Of a stretch of DNA of 32,986 nt, positions 1 through 7,783 are shown piece after piece. The stretch's first letter is position 1; every line of letters starts with the position of its first letter. The DNA is taken from NCBI GenBank assembly GCA_019923655.1, contig JAHXGL010000007.1, positions 1 to 32,986 on the forward strand, given 5' to 3'. The notes beneath the pieces were generated by a model, which worked only from the letters and a program-made list of their open reading frames with translations, was not told the DNA's origin and ran no database searches. Made by a program: the position numbers and the translations under genes. The stretch is from Candidatus Nealsoniibacteriota bacterium (GTDB lineage: Bacteria; Patescibacteriota; Minisyncoccia; Minisyncoccales; RBG-13-42-11).

Positions 1-5
1 GTTTG

Positions 6-95
6 CGGAGAGGGTGGGATTCGAACCCACGATACGGTTTTACCCATATAGCACATTAGCAGTGTGCCGCAATAGACCAACTATGCGACCTCTCC
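6..95 (-). tRNA. tRNA-Ser(GCT)
   Basis: The minus strand folds into a class II tRNA with a long variable arm. The acceptor is GGAGAGG/CCTCTCC and the T-arm is GTGGGTTCGAATCCCAC. The anticodon loop CTGCTAA gives GCT, so it reads serine AGC/AGU codons. The discriminator is G and CCA is not encoded. Confidence 0.93.
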
Positions 96-137
96 TTTAT
101 TTTTATTTTACCCCTCTAAATAGATTAAGTCAAATGA

Positions 138-166
138 TTGAATTTAAGTTAATTTTATGTTAAATT
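138..166 (+). promoter_or_regulatory. putative promoter of tRNA-Arg (and perhaps recG)
   Basis: TTGAAT is followed 17 bases later by TAAATT, preceded by TG as in an extended -10. It lies 12 bases before the tRNA-Arg gene. In AT-rich DNA such matches are common, so this is tentative. Confidence 0.35.
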
Positions 167-178
167 AAAAGGGCATTT

Positions 179-250
179 GCCCTCGTAGTTTAGCGGATAA
201 AACAGTAGCTTGCGGAGCTTCAAACAGGGGTTCGACTCCTCTCGAGGGCA
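179..250 (+). tRNA. tRNA-Arg(GCG)
   Basis: Acceptor GCCCTCG pairs fully with CGAGGGC, the T-arm is AGGGG-TTCGACT-CCTCT and the discriminator is A. The anticodon loop TTGCGGA gives GCG (arginine CGC/CGU). Most bacteria read this box with an ACG anticodon edited to inosine, so an unedited GCG tRNA is worth noting. recG starts 23 bases downstream on the same strand. Confidence 0.9.
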
Positions 251-273
251 CAAATTTTTTGAATTTTTAATTT

Positions 274-2484
274 ATGCAATTAGCTACTCCCATTGAAGAA
301 ATTCCTCGGGTTGGTCCTCAATATCAGAAAAAATTAAAGAAATTAGGGATTAAAACAATCCACGACCTGCTCTTTCATTTTCCTCATCGTTATGAGGAAT
401 TTTCAAACATTGTTCCTGTTTCTGAAATAAAATCCGGGGCAATAAACTCAATTCAAGGAAAAATTTTGGAAATAGAAAACAAGCGGACATGGAAAAAAAG
501 AATGGTTTTAACTCAGTGTTTAGTTGAGGATTTTTCCGGCGCCATAAAGGTTATCTGGTTTAACCAGCCCTATTTAATAAATGTTCTCAAAAAAGGAGAC
601 TTTATTAGTCTGTCCGGAAAAGCAGTTTTGAAAAAAAATGAGATTTATCTTTCCAGCCCGGCTTATGAGAAAATTTCTTCCCTGGCTGATTTTCAAGGAA
701 TTAACCCTAACAAAACAAAAACTACAAAAAAAGAAAAAGGGCTTACTCATACGGGAAGATTAATACCGGTCTATCCGGAAACTGAAGGATTGTCGTCAAA
801 ATGGCTCCGTTATGTTATAAAGCTTGTCCTTACAGATCTCGGAGATAAAATTCTTGACCCTTTGCCGATCAAATTAAGAAAAGAGCATCAACTTATTTTG
901 CTTCAAAAGTCCCTTTGGCAAGCTCACTTTCCTGATTCTCTAATTTTAGCCAAAAAAGCAAAAAAAAGATTTGCCTTTGAAGGTCTTTTTTTTATCGGGC
1001 TTCATATTTTAAGGGAAAAACAAAAATTAGCTAAAGAAAAAGCAATGCCCATTCCTTTTGATTTAAAACTTATCCAGGGTTTTGTTAAAAAATTACCATT
1101 CAAGTTAACCGGCTGTCAGAAAAAATCCATCTGGCAAATATTAAAAGACATTGAAAGGCCATGGCCAATGAATCGTTTACTTGAGGGTGATGTTGGTTCT
1201 GGAAAAACAGTTGTTGCGACAATGGCTATTTTAAACATAGTCAAAGCCGGATACCAAACAGGGTTAATGGCGCCGACAGAAATTTTAGCCAAACAGCATT
1301 TTCAAGAAATTTCCAAGCTCTTAAAAAGCTTTAATTTAAGCATTGGCTTGCTCACAGGAAAGGAGGGTAAGATAATTTCTAAAGAATCAAAATGGCAGGC
1401 AATTAAAATCTCCAGGCAAAAACTTTTGGAAAAGATAATAGCCGGTGAAACAGATCTTTTAATCGGCACCCATGCCTTAATTCAAAAACAAGTTAAATTT
1501 AAAAGATTGGCTTTAGTGGTTTTAGATGAACAACATCGATTTGGGGTAGACCAGCGCGCTCGGCTTTGCTCCTCCCCTGCTAAAGCTTCAACAGACAGGC
1601 AAGAAAAAGAACTGCCTCCTATCCCCCATCTGCTGTCAATGACCGCTACTCCCATTCCCAGAACTTTAGCTCTTACTATTTATGGCGATTTAGACCTATC
1701 TTTAATTGTTGAGCTTCCAAAGGGAAGAAAAAAAATAATTACTAAAATAATCCCGCCAAAAGAAAGAAATAAAGCATATCGGTTTATAAAAAACGAGGTT
1801 AAACAAGGGAGGCAAGTTTTCGTTATTTGCCCTAGAATAGAACCAACGAACAATGAACGGCAAACAGCGAATAATGAACAACTCTTGAAATGGAATGAAG
1901 TGAAGGCAGTAAAAGAAGAATATACCAAATTATCAAAAAAAATTTTCCCAGACCTTAAAATAGGAATGCTTCATGGGAAAATGAAAACTGAAGAAAAAGA
2001 AGAAATAATGAGAAAATTCAAACAAAAAGAAACTGATATTTTGGTTTCAACTTCAGTAATAGAAGTTGGTATTGACATCCCGAACGCAGGAGTAATGATA
2101 ATTGAAGGCGCGGAAAGATTTGGCTTGGCTCAGCTTCATCAATTCCGGGGAAGAGTCGGTAGGGCAGAACACCAGTCATTTTGTTTTTTATTTACCGACT
2201 CGCCAGCCAAAAAAACTTTTCAGCGACTTAAAGCTTTGATGTTTTCTGAAAACGGCTTTGATCTGGCGGAACAAGACCTAAAAATTAGAGGTCCGGGAGA
2301 AGTTTTCGGCCAGAGACAATCAGGAATTCCTGATTTAGTAATGGACTCTTTAGCAGATATCTCTCTGGTTACCAAAACCAGACAAGCGGCAAAAGAAATA
2401 CTAATAGAAGATCCTGGATTAAAAAAATACCCGCTATTGCGGGAAAAAATTCAAGAATTTGAAAAGAAAGTCCATTTAGAATAA
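274..2484 (+). CDS. recG: ATP-dependent DNA helicase RecG
   Basis: RecG is a superfamily 2 helicase that remodels stalled replication forks and branched DNA. An N-terminal wedge/OB region (about residues 1-200) is followed by two helicase lobes: Walker A GDVGSGKT, the DEQH box in LDEQHRFGV, motif III SMTATPIPRT, and motifs V/VI around STSVIEVGIDIPNA and QFRGRVGR. The length of 736 residues is near the family norm. Two low-complexity insertions break the helicase region: SSPAKASTDRQEKELPPIP before motif III, and TNNERQTANNEQ at about residue 525. The DNA of the second resembles the repeats at the start of fmt. No Shine-Dalgarno precedes the ATG, and the tRNA-Arg just upstream may share its transcript. 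Confidence 0.97.
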   Translation: MQLATPIEEIPRVGPQYQKKLKKLGIKTIHDLLFHFPHRYEEFSNIVPVSEIKSGAINSIQGKILEIENKRTWKKRMVLTQCLVEDFSGAIKVIWFNQPYLINVLKKGDFISLSGKAVLKKNEIYLSSPAYEKISSLADFQGINPNKTKTTKKEKGLTHTGRLIPVYPETEGLSSKWLRYVIKLVLTDLGDKILDPLPIKLRKEHQLILLQKSLWQAHFPDSLILAKKAKKRFAFEGLFFIGLHILREKQKLAKEKAMPIPFDLKLIQGFVKKLPFKLTGCQKKSIWQILKDIERPWPMNRLLEGDVGSGKTVVATMAILNIVKAGYQTGLMAPTEILAKQHFQEISKLLKSFNLSIGLLTGKEGKIISKESKWQAIKISRQKLLEKIIAGETDLLIGTHALIQKQVKFKRLALVVLDEQHRFGVDQRARLCSSPAKASTDRQEKELPPIPHLLSMTATPIPRTLALTIYGDLDLSLIVELPKGRKKIITKIIPPKERNKAYRFIKNEVKQGRQVFVICPRIEPTNNERQTANNEQLLKWNEVKAVKEEYTKLSKKIFPDLKIGMLHGKMKTEEKEEIMRKFKQKETDILVSTSVIEVGIDIPNAGVMIIEGAERFGLAQLHQFRGRVGRAEHQSFCFLFTDSPAKKTFQRLKALMFSENGFDLAEQDLKIRGPGEVFGQRQSGIPDLVMDSLADISLVTKTRQAAKEILIEDPGLKKYPLLREKIQEFEKKVHLE

Positions 2485-2486
2485 AT

Positions 2487-2514
2487 TTTCCAAATCTTGT
2501 CAGATTTGGAACAA
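2487..2514. repeat. hairpin repeat downstream of recG
   Basis: The palindrome CCAAATCTTGTCAGATTTGG lies just after the recG stop. Nearly the same 30-base sequence recurs inside the rpsB reading frame near 25214-25241 on the minus strand. It has no U-tract, so it is not a standard terminator. Confidence 0.7.
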
Positions 2515-2519
2515 TAAAA

Positions 2520-2591
2520 TGACCCCACGGAGAGTCGAACTCCGGTTGCCAGATTGAAAATCTGGAGTCCTAACCACTAGACGATGGGGCC
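2520..2591 (-). tRNA. tRNA-Glu(TTC)
   Basis: Acceptor GGCCCCA pairs with TGGGGTC, the anticodon stem is CCAGA/TCTGG and the loop TTTTCAA gives TTC. The T-arm is CGGAG-TTCGACT-CTCCG. It follows uppP on the same strand after 12 bases. CCA is not encoded. Confidence 0.93.
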
Positions 2592-2603
2592 GTATTATTT
2601 AGA

Positions 2604-3401
2604 TTAGAAATAAAAAAGCAGAGGAACCAAAGCAATCATACCAATAATAATACAAAAAAGCCAGAATTTAACTTTCTTGGCTATTTTAAGAAAAATATGA
2701 ATGCTTAACATTCCTGACAAGAAAGCAAAAAATATCCCTAAAATTCCTTGTCCAATAGTCACCTCTGGCAGTCCCTGAAATAAAATCAGTCCGAAAAGGG
2801 ACATAATAACAGCCGGAATGCTCATTAAAAAAGATAATTTCAGAGCGGTTTCAGCTTTATAAGAACGGAGAAGAAAAACCGAGATAGTGATTCCAGACCT
2901 TGAAATGCCAGGAATAATTGAAAAACCCTGGCTAATACCCAATAAAATTGAATCTTTTAACCCGAGATTTTCTTTTGTTTTTAATTCCTTTGAAACAGCA
3001 AGTTTTTGGAAAACTCCGGTGATGATTAAAAATATCCCGGTTAGGGCGATTAAAACTTCTCCAGTGAAAACCGGAACTATCAAGAATAGAAACAAGGGCA
3101 AACCGATTAACCCGGTAACAAGAGAAGAAATTATAATAAAAGAAATTATTTTATTTTCCCGGCTTTTTTGAAAATCAAAAAAAGAATAATTTTTTATTTG
3201 AAAAAAAAGCTGTCTGATTTCTTTTTGGAAATAAACGAGAACCACTAAAAGCGTACCCAGGTGCAAATATATGGAAAGCTCAATCGCTCTTTCCGGAGAA
3301 TATCCAAAAAATCCCACCATTACTAAAATCAAGCTGCCTTGGCTTGAAATTGGCAGCCATTCAAGCAGGCCCTGCAAAATTCCAAAAAAAATAATATCCA
3401 T
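2604..3401 (-). CDS. uppP: undecaprenyl-diphosphatase (UppP/BacA family)
   Basis: This integral membrane phosphatase regenerates undecaprenyl phosphate, the lipid carrier for cell-wall precursors. At 265 residues it has the usual size and about eight hydrophobic segments. The first signature is GLLEWLPISSQGSL near the N-terminus and the second is IIPGISRSGITIS around residues 160-175. In the common bacterial form the first motif reads EFLPVSSTGHL; here the residue matching the conserved His is Ser (SSQGSL), so the catalytic arrangement may differ. No Shine-Dalgarno is seen. It lies between tRNA genes. Confidence 0.93.
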   Translation of the reverse strand: MDIIFFGILQGLLEWLPISSQGSLILVMVGFFGYSPERAIELSIYLHLGTLLVVLVYFQKEIRQLFFQIKNYSFFDFQKSRENKIISFIIISSLVTGLIGLPLFLFLIVPVFTGEVLIALTGIFLIITGVFQKLAVSKELKTKENLGLKDSILLGISQGFSIIPGISRSGITISVFLLRSYKAETALKLSFLMSIPAVIMSLFGLILFQGLPEVTIGQGILGIFFAFLSGMLSIHIFLKIAKKVKFWLFCIIIGMIALVPLLFYF

Positions 3402-3480
3402 TATTTACTCTAAAAGTTTTATGTAAGCGAATTATTTTTTGCATTATAACATCTAGAAAAAAATAACGCCAGTTATTGCG

Positions 3481-3502
3481 CCTAAGGGGTCAGACTCCAG
3501 GG
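3481..3502. repeat. GGGGTC-type palindromic repeat
   Basis: CCTAAGGGGTCAGACTCCAGG is a degenerate member of the dispersed family whose core is GGGGTC(T/A)GACCCC. It lies between uppP and tRNA-Thr. Confidence 0.7.
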
Positions 3503-3512
3503 CACAAACCTT

Positions 3513-3583
3513 AGCCGGTAGCAGGAATTGAACCTACATCAAAGGTTTACGAAACCATTGCTTTACCGTTAAGCTATACCGGC
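3513..3583 (-). tRNA. tRNA-Thr(CGT)
   Basis: Acceptor GCCGGTA pairs with TACCGGC and the discriminator is T. The anticodon loop TTCGTAA gives CGT and the T-arm is GTAGG-TTCAATT-CCTGC. The anticodon stem has one T-T mismatch. Confidence 0.88.
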
Positions 3584-3601
3584 ATAGTTGCTTTTTATAA
3601 T

Positions 3602-3686
3602 GCCTAAGGGGTCTGACCCCTCAAATCATTGCGGGGTCTGACCCCTTTAAGTACAACGGACTTGCAAGAATTGCGGGGTCTGACCA
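3602..3686. repeat. cluster of GGGGTCTGACCCC palindromes
   Basis: Two full palindromes (GGGGTCTGACCCC) and one partial copy (GCGGGGTCTGACC) lie between tRNA-Thr and tRNA-Gly. They share the flanks GCCTAAG and ATTGCG, as do copies elsewhere in the window. Confidence 0.85.
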
Positions 3687-3690
3687 CAAT

Positions 3691-3761
3691 AGCGAGTAAC
3701 GGGATTCGAACCCGTGACCTGTCCTTGGGAAGGACATGTTTTACCCCTAAACTATACCCGC
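3691..3761 (-). tRNA. tRNA-Gly(CCC)
   Basis: Acceptor GCGGGTA pairs with TACTCGC, the anticodon stem is TGTCC/GGACA and the loop TTCCCAA gives CCC. The T-arm is CACGG-GTTCGAA-TCCCG-like. Its first base is the last base of the stop codon of the upstream FtsB-like gene. Confidence 0.92.
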
Positions 3762-4147
3762 TAGAACCCTAACCAATTCAAAAGCTTTTGCCAGAAAGTT
3801 TTTTTATCATCCCCTTCTTTGTTTTCTATTTCTTCTAGCAATGAAATAACAACCACTTCTTCACCGGGTCTTTTCAAACCAAGTTCTCTTGCTTTTTGTT
3901 CCAAAAAAAATTCAGTTGGAATTTGAGCAATTAAAGATTCTAATTCTCTGTTTTTTTCCTCTAAATTTTGGATTTCCTGTCTTAAAGATTTAATCCGGCT
4001 TATCTGCTCTGTTCTTTGCTGGTTTATTCTCCAATTAGAAAAAATTAAAAAACCAACAATCAATAAAGTAAATATAGTTAAAAGAATAGGGAGGGCTGAT
4101 TTTCGCTGGATTTTTCTTTTGTTGATTTTACTGAATCGTGATATCAT
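3761..4147 (-). CDS. FtsB/DivIC-like septum formation initiator
   Basis: This is a small bitopic membrane protein with a basic cytoplasmic N-terminus (KINKRKIQRKS), one membrane segment (LLTIFTLLIVGFLIFSNW) and a coiled coil (LRQEIQNLEEKNRELESLI), ending in a region with ARELGLKRPGEEVVV. That is the FtsB/DivIC plan; those proteins bridge FtsL/FtsQ to the septal cell-wall synthase. The ORF track starts 25 codons earlier, but that part is coded by hairpin repeats (EDPRRGLETK..., DLETN), so I chose the internal ATG at 4147, which abuts a repeat end (CTTCCAAATATG). The stop codon overlaps tRNA-Gly by one base, so mRNA end formation and tRNA 5' processing may be coupled. Confidence 0.8.
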   Translation of the reverse strand: MISRFSKINKRKIQRKSALPILLTIFTLLIVGFLIFSNWRINQQRTEQISRIKSLRQEIQNLEEKNRELESLIAQIPTEFFLEQKARELGLKRPGEEVVVISLLEEIENKEGDDKKTFWQKLLNWLGF

Positions 4148-4151
4148 ATTT

Positions 4152-4278
4152 GGAAGATTCGTTTCCAAATCCTTTCGGATTTGGAAGACCTTCGTTTCCA
4201 AACCCCTTCGTGGGTCTTCCAAATCCCTTTGGGATTTGGAAACGAATTTGGAAGACTCCCAAAGGGATTTGGAAGACC
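4152..4278. repeat. cluster of GTTTCC...GGAAGAC hairpin repeats
   Basis: Several units occur in both orientations, such as GTTTCC-AAATCCTTTCGGATTT-GGAAGACC (4161-4190) and an inverted unit at 4214-4243. Stems are self-complementary and differ between units. The cluster separates the divergent FtsB-like gene (start 4147) and a tiny plus-strand ORF (start 4279), touching both start codons. ORFs running through it encode repeat peptides only. Confidence 0.9.
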
Positions 4279-4374
4279 ATGAAAAAGAAAATAATATTTA
4301 AAATAGTTTGGCTGATTCTAATAAGCGGTGTCATTATCAGCATGATTTTATCCCTTCTTTTTATTGGTTTTTAA
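4279..4374 (+). CDS. putative 31-residue membrane peptide
   Basis: The ATG immediately follows a repeat end (GGAAGACC-ATG). The peptide has a basic start (MKKKIIFK) and one long hydrophobic segment (IVWLILISGVIISMILSLLFIGF), ending at TAA. The ORF track shows it as the tail of a longer ORF whose front is repeat sequence. It could be a real small membrane protein or chance; no homologue is recognised. It converges on murJ. Confidence 0.4.
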   Translation: MKKKIIFKIVWLILISGVIISMILSLLFIGF

Positions 4375-4395
4375 TTATATCAAATACGCAAGCTT

Positions 4396-6024
4396 TTACA
4401 AAGTGGGGTCAGATCCCGCAAACTTTCTAATTTCTTGGCATCTCAAAAGACAAGCTATTAAAAGATAGACAAAAACTCCTATAATACCAGAGGCAATTGT
4501 TTGAAAAATAAGGGCTGGCAAAACATCTACATTTATTAAATGGGCTGTTATCTGTTTAAACAGCCAAACATTGATTCCCATTAAAATTGTCGCGATACCT
4601 ATTTTTTTAAGAGATTGCCAAATCTCCTTAAAATCAATTTCTATCCGCTTTTTCAAAAAAATTAAAAGGAGAAAAAAATGAAAAATTCCTGAAATTGACA
4701 GCGCTAAAGCCAAACCAAGCACAGAGATGTCTGTAAGCTCTTGAAGGTTCAAAAAATTAATTATAATTTCCCGGAACGCACTTATTCCCGGGGCTAAAAG
4801 CCAGACAAACAAAAAACATAAAACAATATTAAGCGCCACTGAATACAAGGCAATTATTGCCGGAGTTTTGGTGTCTTTTATTGAGTAAAAAACCTTAGCC
4901 AAAAATGGAAGACAAGCAGTAGCAAAAATGCCTAAACAGAAAATTCCCAGCATAGCTGCTGTTAATTTTGTTTCTTCTAATCCAAATTTACCTGTCCCTA
5001 AAATAATTTGAGTAATTTGAGTCCGCATTAAAAACATTAACAAGCTTATCGGAATTATTAAAAAGAGAATTTGTCGAAAAATCAAAGAAAAATTCTTAAA
5101 AAATGTTTGCTTTGTTTTATTTGTCCATGCCAGCGACAGGGACGGGAAAGAAGCCAGAGCAAAAGAGATGCCGATTAATCCAATTGGCAGGCGCTGCAAA
5201 TTATTGGCAAAATTTAAAATAGCGACCGAACCCACAGCCAAACCAGAAGCAATAGCAGTTACTATTATTAAGTTAATATAAAAGCCAAATACGCCAATCA
5301 TTCTGGGAATCATTAATTTAAAAACCTTGATTATTCTTGGATCTTTGAAGCGTAAAATTAGAAGATATTTATATCCGCAATTGATGATGCCGGGAATTTG
5401 AAGAAGCATTTGAAGAAACGCGCCTAAAATAACGCCAAAAGCTAAACCATAAAGACCAAAATTCGGAACTAAAAATAAGATTCCAAAAATTATACTTAAA
5501 TTGTATAAAATCGGAGCCAAAGAAAAAATTAAAAATCGGTTGAAGTAATGCAGGACTCCGGAAAAAATACTGGATATTCCAAAAAAGAGCGGGCTAAAAA
5601 ACATTATTCTGGTCAAGGAAACAGTAAGTTCTTTTTTCTCGGGAGAAAAACCGGGAACTACTAAATCAATAATAAAAGGGGTAAACGCAAACAAGAGCAA
5701 GCAAAAGAAAACAAGCAAAACCAAGAAGCAATTTAAGAGATTATTGGCAAATTCCCAGGCCTGTTCTTTATTTTTCTGAAAATATTCTGAAAAAGCCGGC
5801 AAAAAAACCGCGGTTATTCCGCCGACAATTAAAATTCCATAGACAAAATCAGGGATTCTAAAAGCGGCAAAATAAACATCAAGTTCATCGCCCGCGCCAA
5901 ACTTTCCAGCTAAAAGACGATCTCTTATCAGTCCCAGAACCCGGGAAACTAAACCGGCAGCGCCTAATATAAAAGCGGCAAAGACGACTGTTTTAGTTTG
6001 AGAATTAAAAAAATTCGGAAACAT
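4396..6024 (-). CDS. murJ: lipid II flippase MurJ
   Basis: MurJ moves lipid II across the cytoplasmic membrane for peptidoglycan synthesis. The 542-residue protein is almost entirely hydrophobic with about 14 membrane helices. It starts with the MVIN-family signature AAGLVSRVLGLIRDRLLAGKFG and continues with the typical GELDVYFAAFRIPD-like segment and an RLPIGLIGISFALASFPSLS loop. Its last residues, FAGSDPTL, are coded by a copy of the GGGGTC palindrome family, so the natural C-terminus was changed by repeat insertion. The promoter TTGTCA-16-TATACT ends six bases before the ATG, implying a leaderless transcript. Confidence 0.95.
   Translation of the reverse strand: MFPNFFNSQTKTVVFAAFILGAAGLVSRVLGLIRDRLLAGKFGAGDELDVYFAAFRIPDFVYGILIVGGITAVFLPAFSEYFQKNKEQAWEFANNLLNCFLVLLVFFCLLLFAFTPFIIDLVVPGFSPEKKELTVSLTRIMFFSPLFFGISSIFSGVLHYFNRFLIFSLAPILYNLSIIFGILFLVPNFGLYGLAFGVILGAFLQMLLQIPGIINCGYKYLLILRFKDPRIIKVFKLMIPRMIGVFGFYINLIIVTAIASGLAVGSVAILNFANNLQRLPIGLIGISFALASFPSLSLAWTNKTKQTFFKNFSLIFRQILFLIIPISLLMFLMRTQITQIILGTGKFGLEETKLTAAMLGIFCLGIFATACLPFLAKVFYSIKDTKTPAIIALYSVALNIVLCFLFVWLLAPGISAFREIIINFLNLQELTDISVLGLALALSISGIFHFFLLLIFLKKRIEIDFKEIWQSLKKIGIATILMGINVWLFKQITAHLINVDVLPALIFQTIASGIIGVFVYLLIACLLRCQEIRKFAGSDPTL
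4403..4421. repeat. GGGGTC-type repeat coding the MurJ C-terminus
   Basis: GTGGGGTCAGATCCCGC overlaps the 3' end of murJ and supplies the codons for GSDPT just before the stop. Confidence 0.7.
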
Positions 6025-6030
6025 AAATTT

Positions 6031-6058
6031 AGTATAATATTTTTACAACTCTTGACAA
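6031..6058 (-). promoter_or_regulatory. murJ promoter (leaderless)
   Basis: On the minus strand TTGTCA, a 16-base spacer and TATACT are followed by AAATTT and the murJ ATG. Transcription would begin at or within a base or two of the start codon. The -35 box overlaps that of the opposing pilin-operon promoter (shared CTTGACAAG). Confidence 0.65.
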
Positions 6059-6081
6059 GTCTTTTGCATCGGTGTAATAAT
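6052..6081 (+). promoter_or_regulatory. pseudopilin operon promoter
   Basis: A perfect -35 TTGACA is followed 17 bases later by TAATAA (within TGTAATAAT). It drives the pseudopilin operon starting at 6135. The leader contains a GGGGTC-type repeat. Confidence 0.6.
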
Positions 6082-6096
6082 ATATTTAAGGACAGA

Positions 6097-6124
6097 AGGG
6101 GTCAGACTCCAGGGGTCTAGCCCC
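6097..6124. repeat. GGGGTC-type repeat in pilin operon leader
   Basis: GGGGTCAGACTCCAGGGGTC followed by TAGCCCC forms nested self-complementary arms in the presumed 5' UTR, 10 bases before the first pseudopilin ATG. It could be a leader hairpin. Confidence 0.65.
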
Positions 6125-6134
6125 AAGTAAATAA

Positions 6135-6680
6135 ATGTTTGGTAGACGCAAAAAAACAAAGGGGTTCACCTTAATAGAGCTAATAGTGGTTATTACCGTA
6201 ATCGCAATTTTAACAATAATAATTTTGCCGGATCACAAAATTGGCGGACAGGGGTTTGCTCTTCAAAGATCAGGATATGAATTAGCCCAAAATATCAGAC
6301 GAGCGCAAGAAATGGCAATGTCAGCTAAAAAGTTTCACGGCGCAGTCCCTTTTGGTTATGGAATTTATTTAACAGATGAAGGCATAAGCACAAGCTATAT
6401 CTTATATGCTGATGTATTTCCCACTGGTACCGGAGATCAAAGATGGGGAGCAGGAGATAGTATTGTAGAGAGAATTGAACTAGAAACAGGCATCAAAATT
6501 CAAAGTGTTTCCCCGCCCCGTCTAAGTATAAACTTTAGCCCTCCTAGACCAAAAACAAGAATATCCGGCACAAATGTGCCTGATGGGAATAAAGCAACAA
6601 TTACTCTGGCAGTAATTGCCGATCCTCTTAGAACCAAAATTATCAGAGTAAATAGAGCAGGATTAGTTAGCATAGATTAA
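6135..6680 (+). CDS. type II secretion/type IV pilus pseudopilin (GspH/FimT-like)
   Basis: The short basic leader MFGRRKKTKG precedes the prepilin peptidase site and hydrophobic helix FTLIELIVVITVIAILTIIIL, the hallmark of type IV pilin-like proteins; E5 is present. The rest (about residues 35-181) is a soluble head with a tail resembling the GspH/FimT minor-pilin plan. The stop TAA is directly followed by the ATG of the next pseudopilin, so four genes form one operon. Minor pseudopilins prime pilus assembly in the inner membrane. The exact subclass is uncertain because heads diverge fast. Confidence 0.85.
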   Translation: MFGRRKKTKGFTLIELIVVITVIAILTIIILPDHKIGGQGFALQRSGYELAQNIRRAQEMAMSAKKFHGAVPFGYGIYLTDEGISTSYILYADVFPTGTGDQRWGAGDSIVERIELETGIKIQSVSPPRLSINFSPPRPKTRISGTNVPDGNKATITLAVIADPLRTKIIRVNRAGLVSID

Positions 6681-7175
6681 ATGTTGAAATATTTAAATAT
6701 TAGGAGAGGGTTCACCATAATAGAAGTAACAATTGCCCTGTTTTTGCTTTCAACCGGTATATTGGCTGCTTTTGCTGTTACTCAACATATTGTCATTATT
6801 ACAGAAACCGCTTCTTCGCGTTTAATCGCTGCTTATCTTGCCCAGGAAGGAGTTGAAATTGTCAGAAACATTCGAGACACTAACTGGCTGAAAAGAAGGG
6901 ATTGGAAAACAGGAATTATTGTTGGCAATCGGGAGGCTGATTTTCGTGATACAGCTTTAACTCCTTACGCTGGACGTTTTTTAAATATTGCTGCTGGTTT
7001 TTATAGTTACGCTCATGGCCCTCAAACAAAATTCAGGAGAAAAATTACGATTACTACATCAACTGTTGCAGGGAGGCCGAGAATAGGGGTTTCTGTTTTA
7101 GTAGAATGGCTTGAAAGAGGACAAACCCATCAGCTTAGAGCTAAAGGACATTTACATAATTGGCGTTTTAAATAA
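6681..7175 (+). CDS. pseudopilin (PilV/GspI-like)
   Basis: The prepilin motif is RRGFTIIEVTIALFLLSTGILAAFAVTQHI, with cleavage after G and the conserved E5. The first 30 residues match PilV/GspI-type minor pilins, in which the helix is followed by a segment like ASSRLIAAYLAQEGVEIVRNIRD, as seen here. The remaining head (to residue 164) is unassigned. It starts immediately after the previous stop and overlaps the next ATG by one base (TAATG), indicating translational coupling without a Shine-Dalgarno. Confidence 0.85.
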   Translation: MLKYLNIRRGFTIIEVTIALFLLSTGILAAFAVTQHIVIITETASSRLIAAYLAQEGVEIVRNIRDTNWLKRRDWKTGIIVGNREADFRDTALTPYAGRFLNIAAGFYSYAHGPQTKFRRKITITTSTVAGRPRIGVSVLVEWLERGQTHQLRAKGHLHNWRFK

Positions 7176-7783
7176 TGAAAAATAATAATAAAACAGGGTT
7201 TACTTTGGTTGAAGTTATAGTTGCGGTTACTGTTTTTACGATTATTATAGGAATAGTGATGCTGATTTTTTCCTGGGTTATTGAAACCCAAGAAAAAACA
7301 TTAGCTTCCCAGGAGCTTTTATTTCAAACAAGTTTTTTAATGGAACATATGGGCAAAAGTTTGAGAATGGCGAAAAAAGAATTAAGCCATCCCCCGACTC
7401 AGTGTTTAGATACTGTTGGCAGAGGATTTAATTTTGAAACTAATCCTCCTATTAATAACAGAATAAGATTTATTAATGATGATAACCTGTGTCAAGAATT
7501 CTTCTTATCTGGCGCGCGCCTGAAAAAACGAATTTCTACAAATGACAATGCTGATCGTTTCAAAGCTCCCCTGTATTTAACTCCTCCTTATTTAGAAGTG
7601 GTTTCTTTTAGGGTTAATTTAATTGGCGCAGGCCAGATCGATACTCTCGGCCAGATCGATAGAATCCAGCCAAGAGTAACTTTGTTCCTGGAAATAAGGC
7701 GAGCTGGTCCTAAACCCGGCTTGCTTCCGTCGGTAAAAATTCAAACCACACTTAGCCAAAGAGATCTTGATATTGTAAAATAA
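7175..7783 (+). CDS. pseudopilin (PilW/GspJ-like)
   Basis: The leader MKNNNKTG is followed by FTLVEVIVAVTVFTIIIGIVMLIFSWVI, a canonical type III signal with E5. Length (202) and third place in the operon fit the GspJ/PilW group. A segment of the head carries an exact 13-base direct repeat with an 18-base period (GGCCAGATCGATA at 7631 and 7649), giving GQIDTLGQID, a recent small duplication. The start overlaps the preceding stop by one base, and the next gene starts in the same way. Confidence 0.82.
   Translation: MKNNNKTGFTLVEVIVAVTVFTIIIGIVMLIFSWVIETQEKTLASQELLFQTSFLMEHMGKSLRMAKKELSHPPTQCLDTVGRGFNFETNPPINNRIRFINDDNLCQEFFLSGARLKKRISTNDNADRFKAPLYLTPPYLEVVSFRVNLIGAGQIDTLGQIDRIQPRVTLFLEIRRAGPKPGLLPSVKIQTTLSQRDLDIVK

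Noticed and set aside
2487-2514. recG terminator
   Set aside because: The hairpin has no T-run after it and its copy lies inside rpsB, so it is called a repeat.
4119-4343. ORFs 4119-4301 (+) and 4128-4343 (-)
   Set aside because: They are translations of the hairpin-repeat block (peptides such as GFGRPSFPNPF), not genes.
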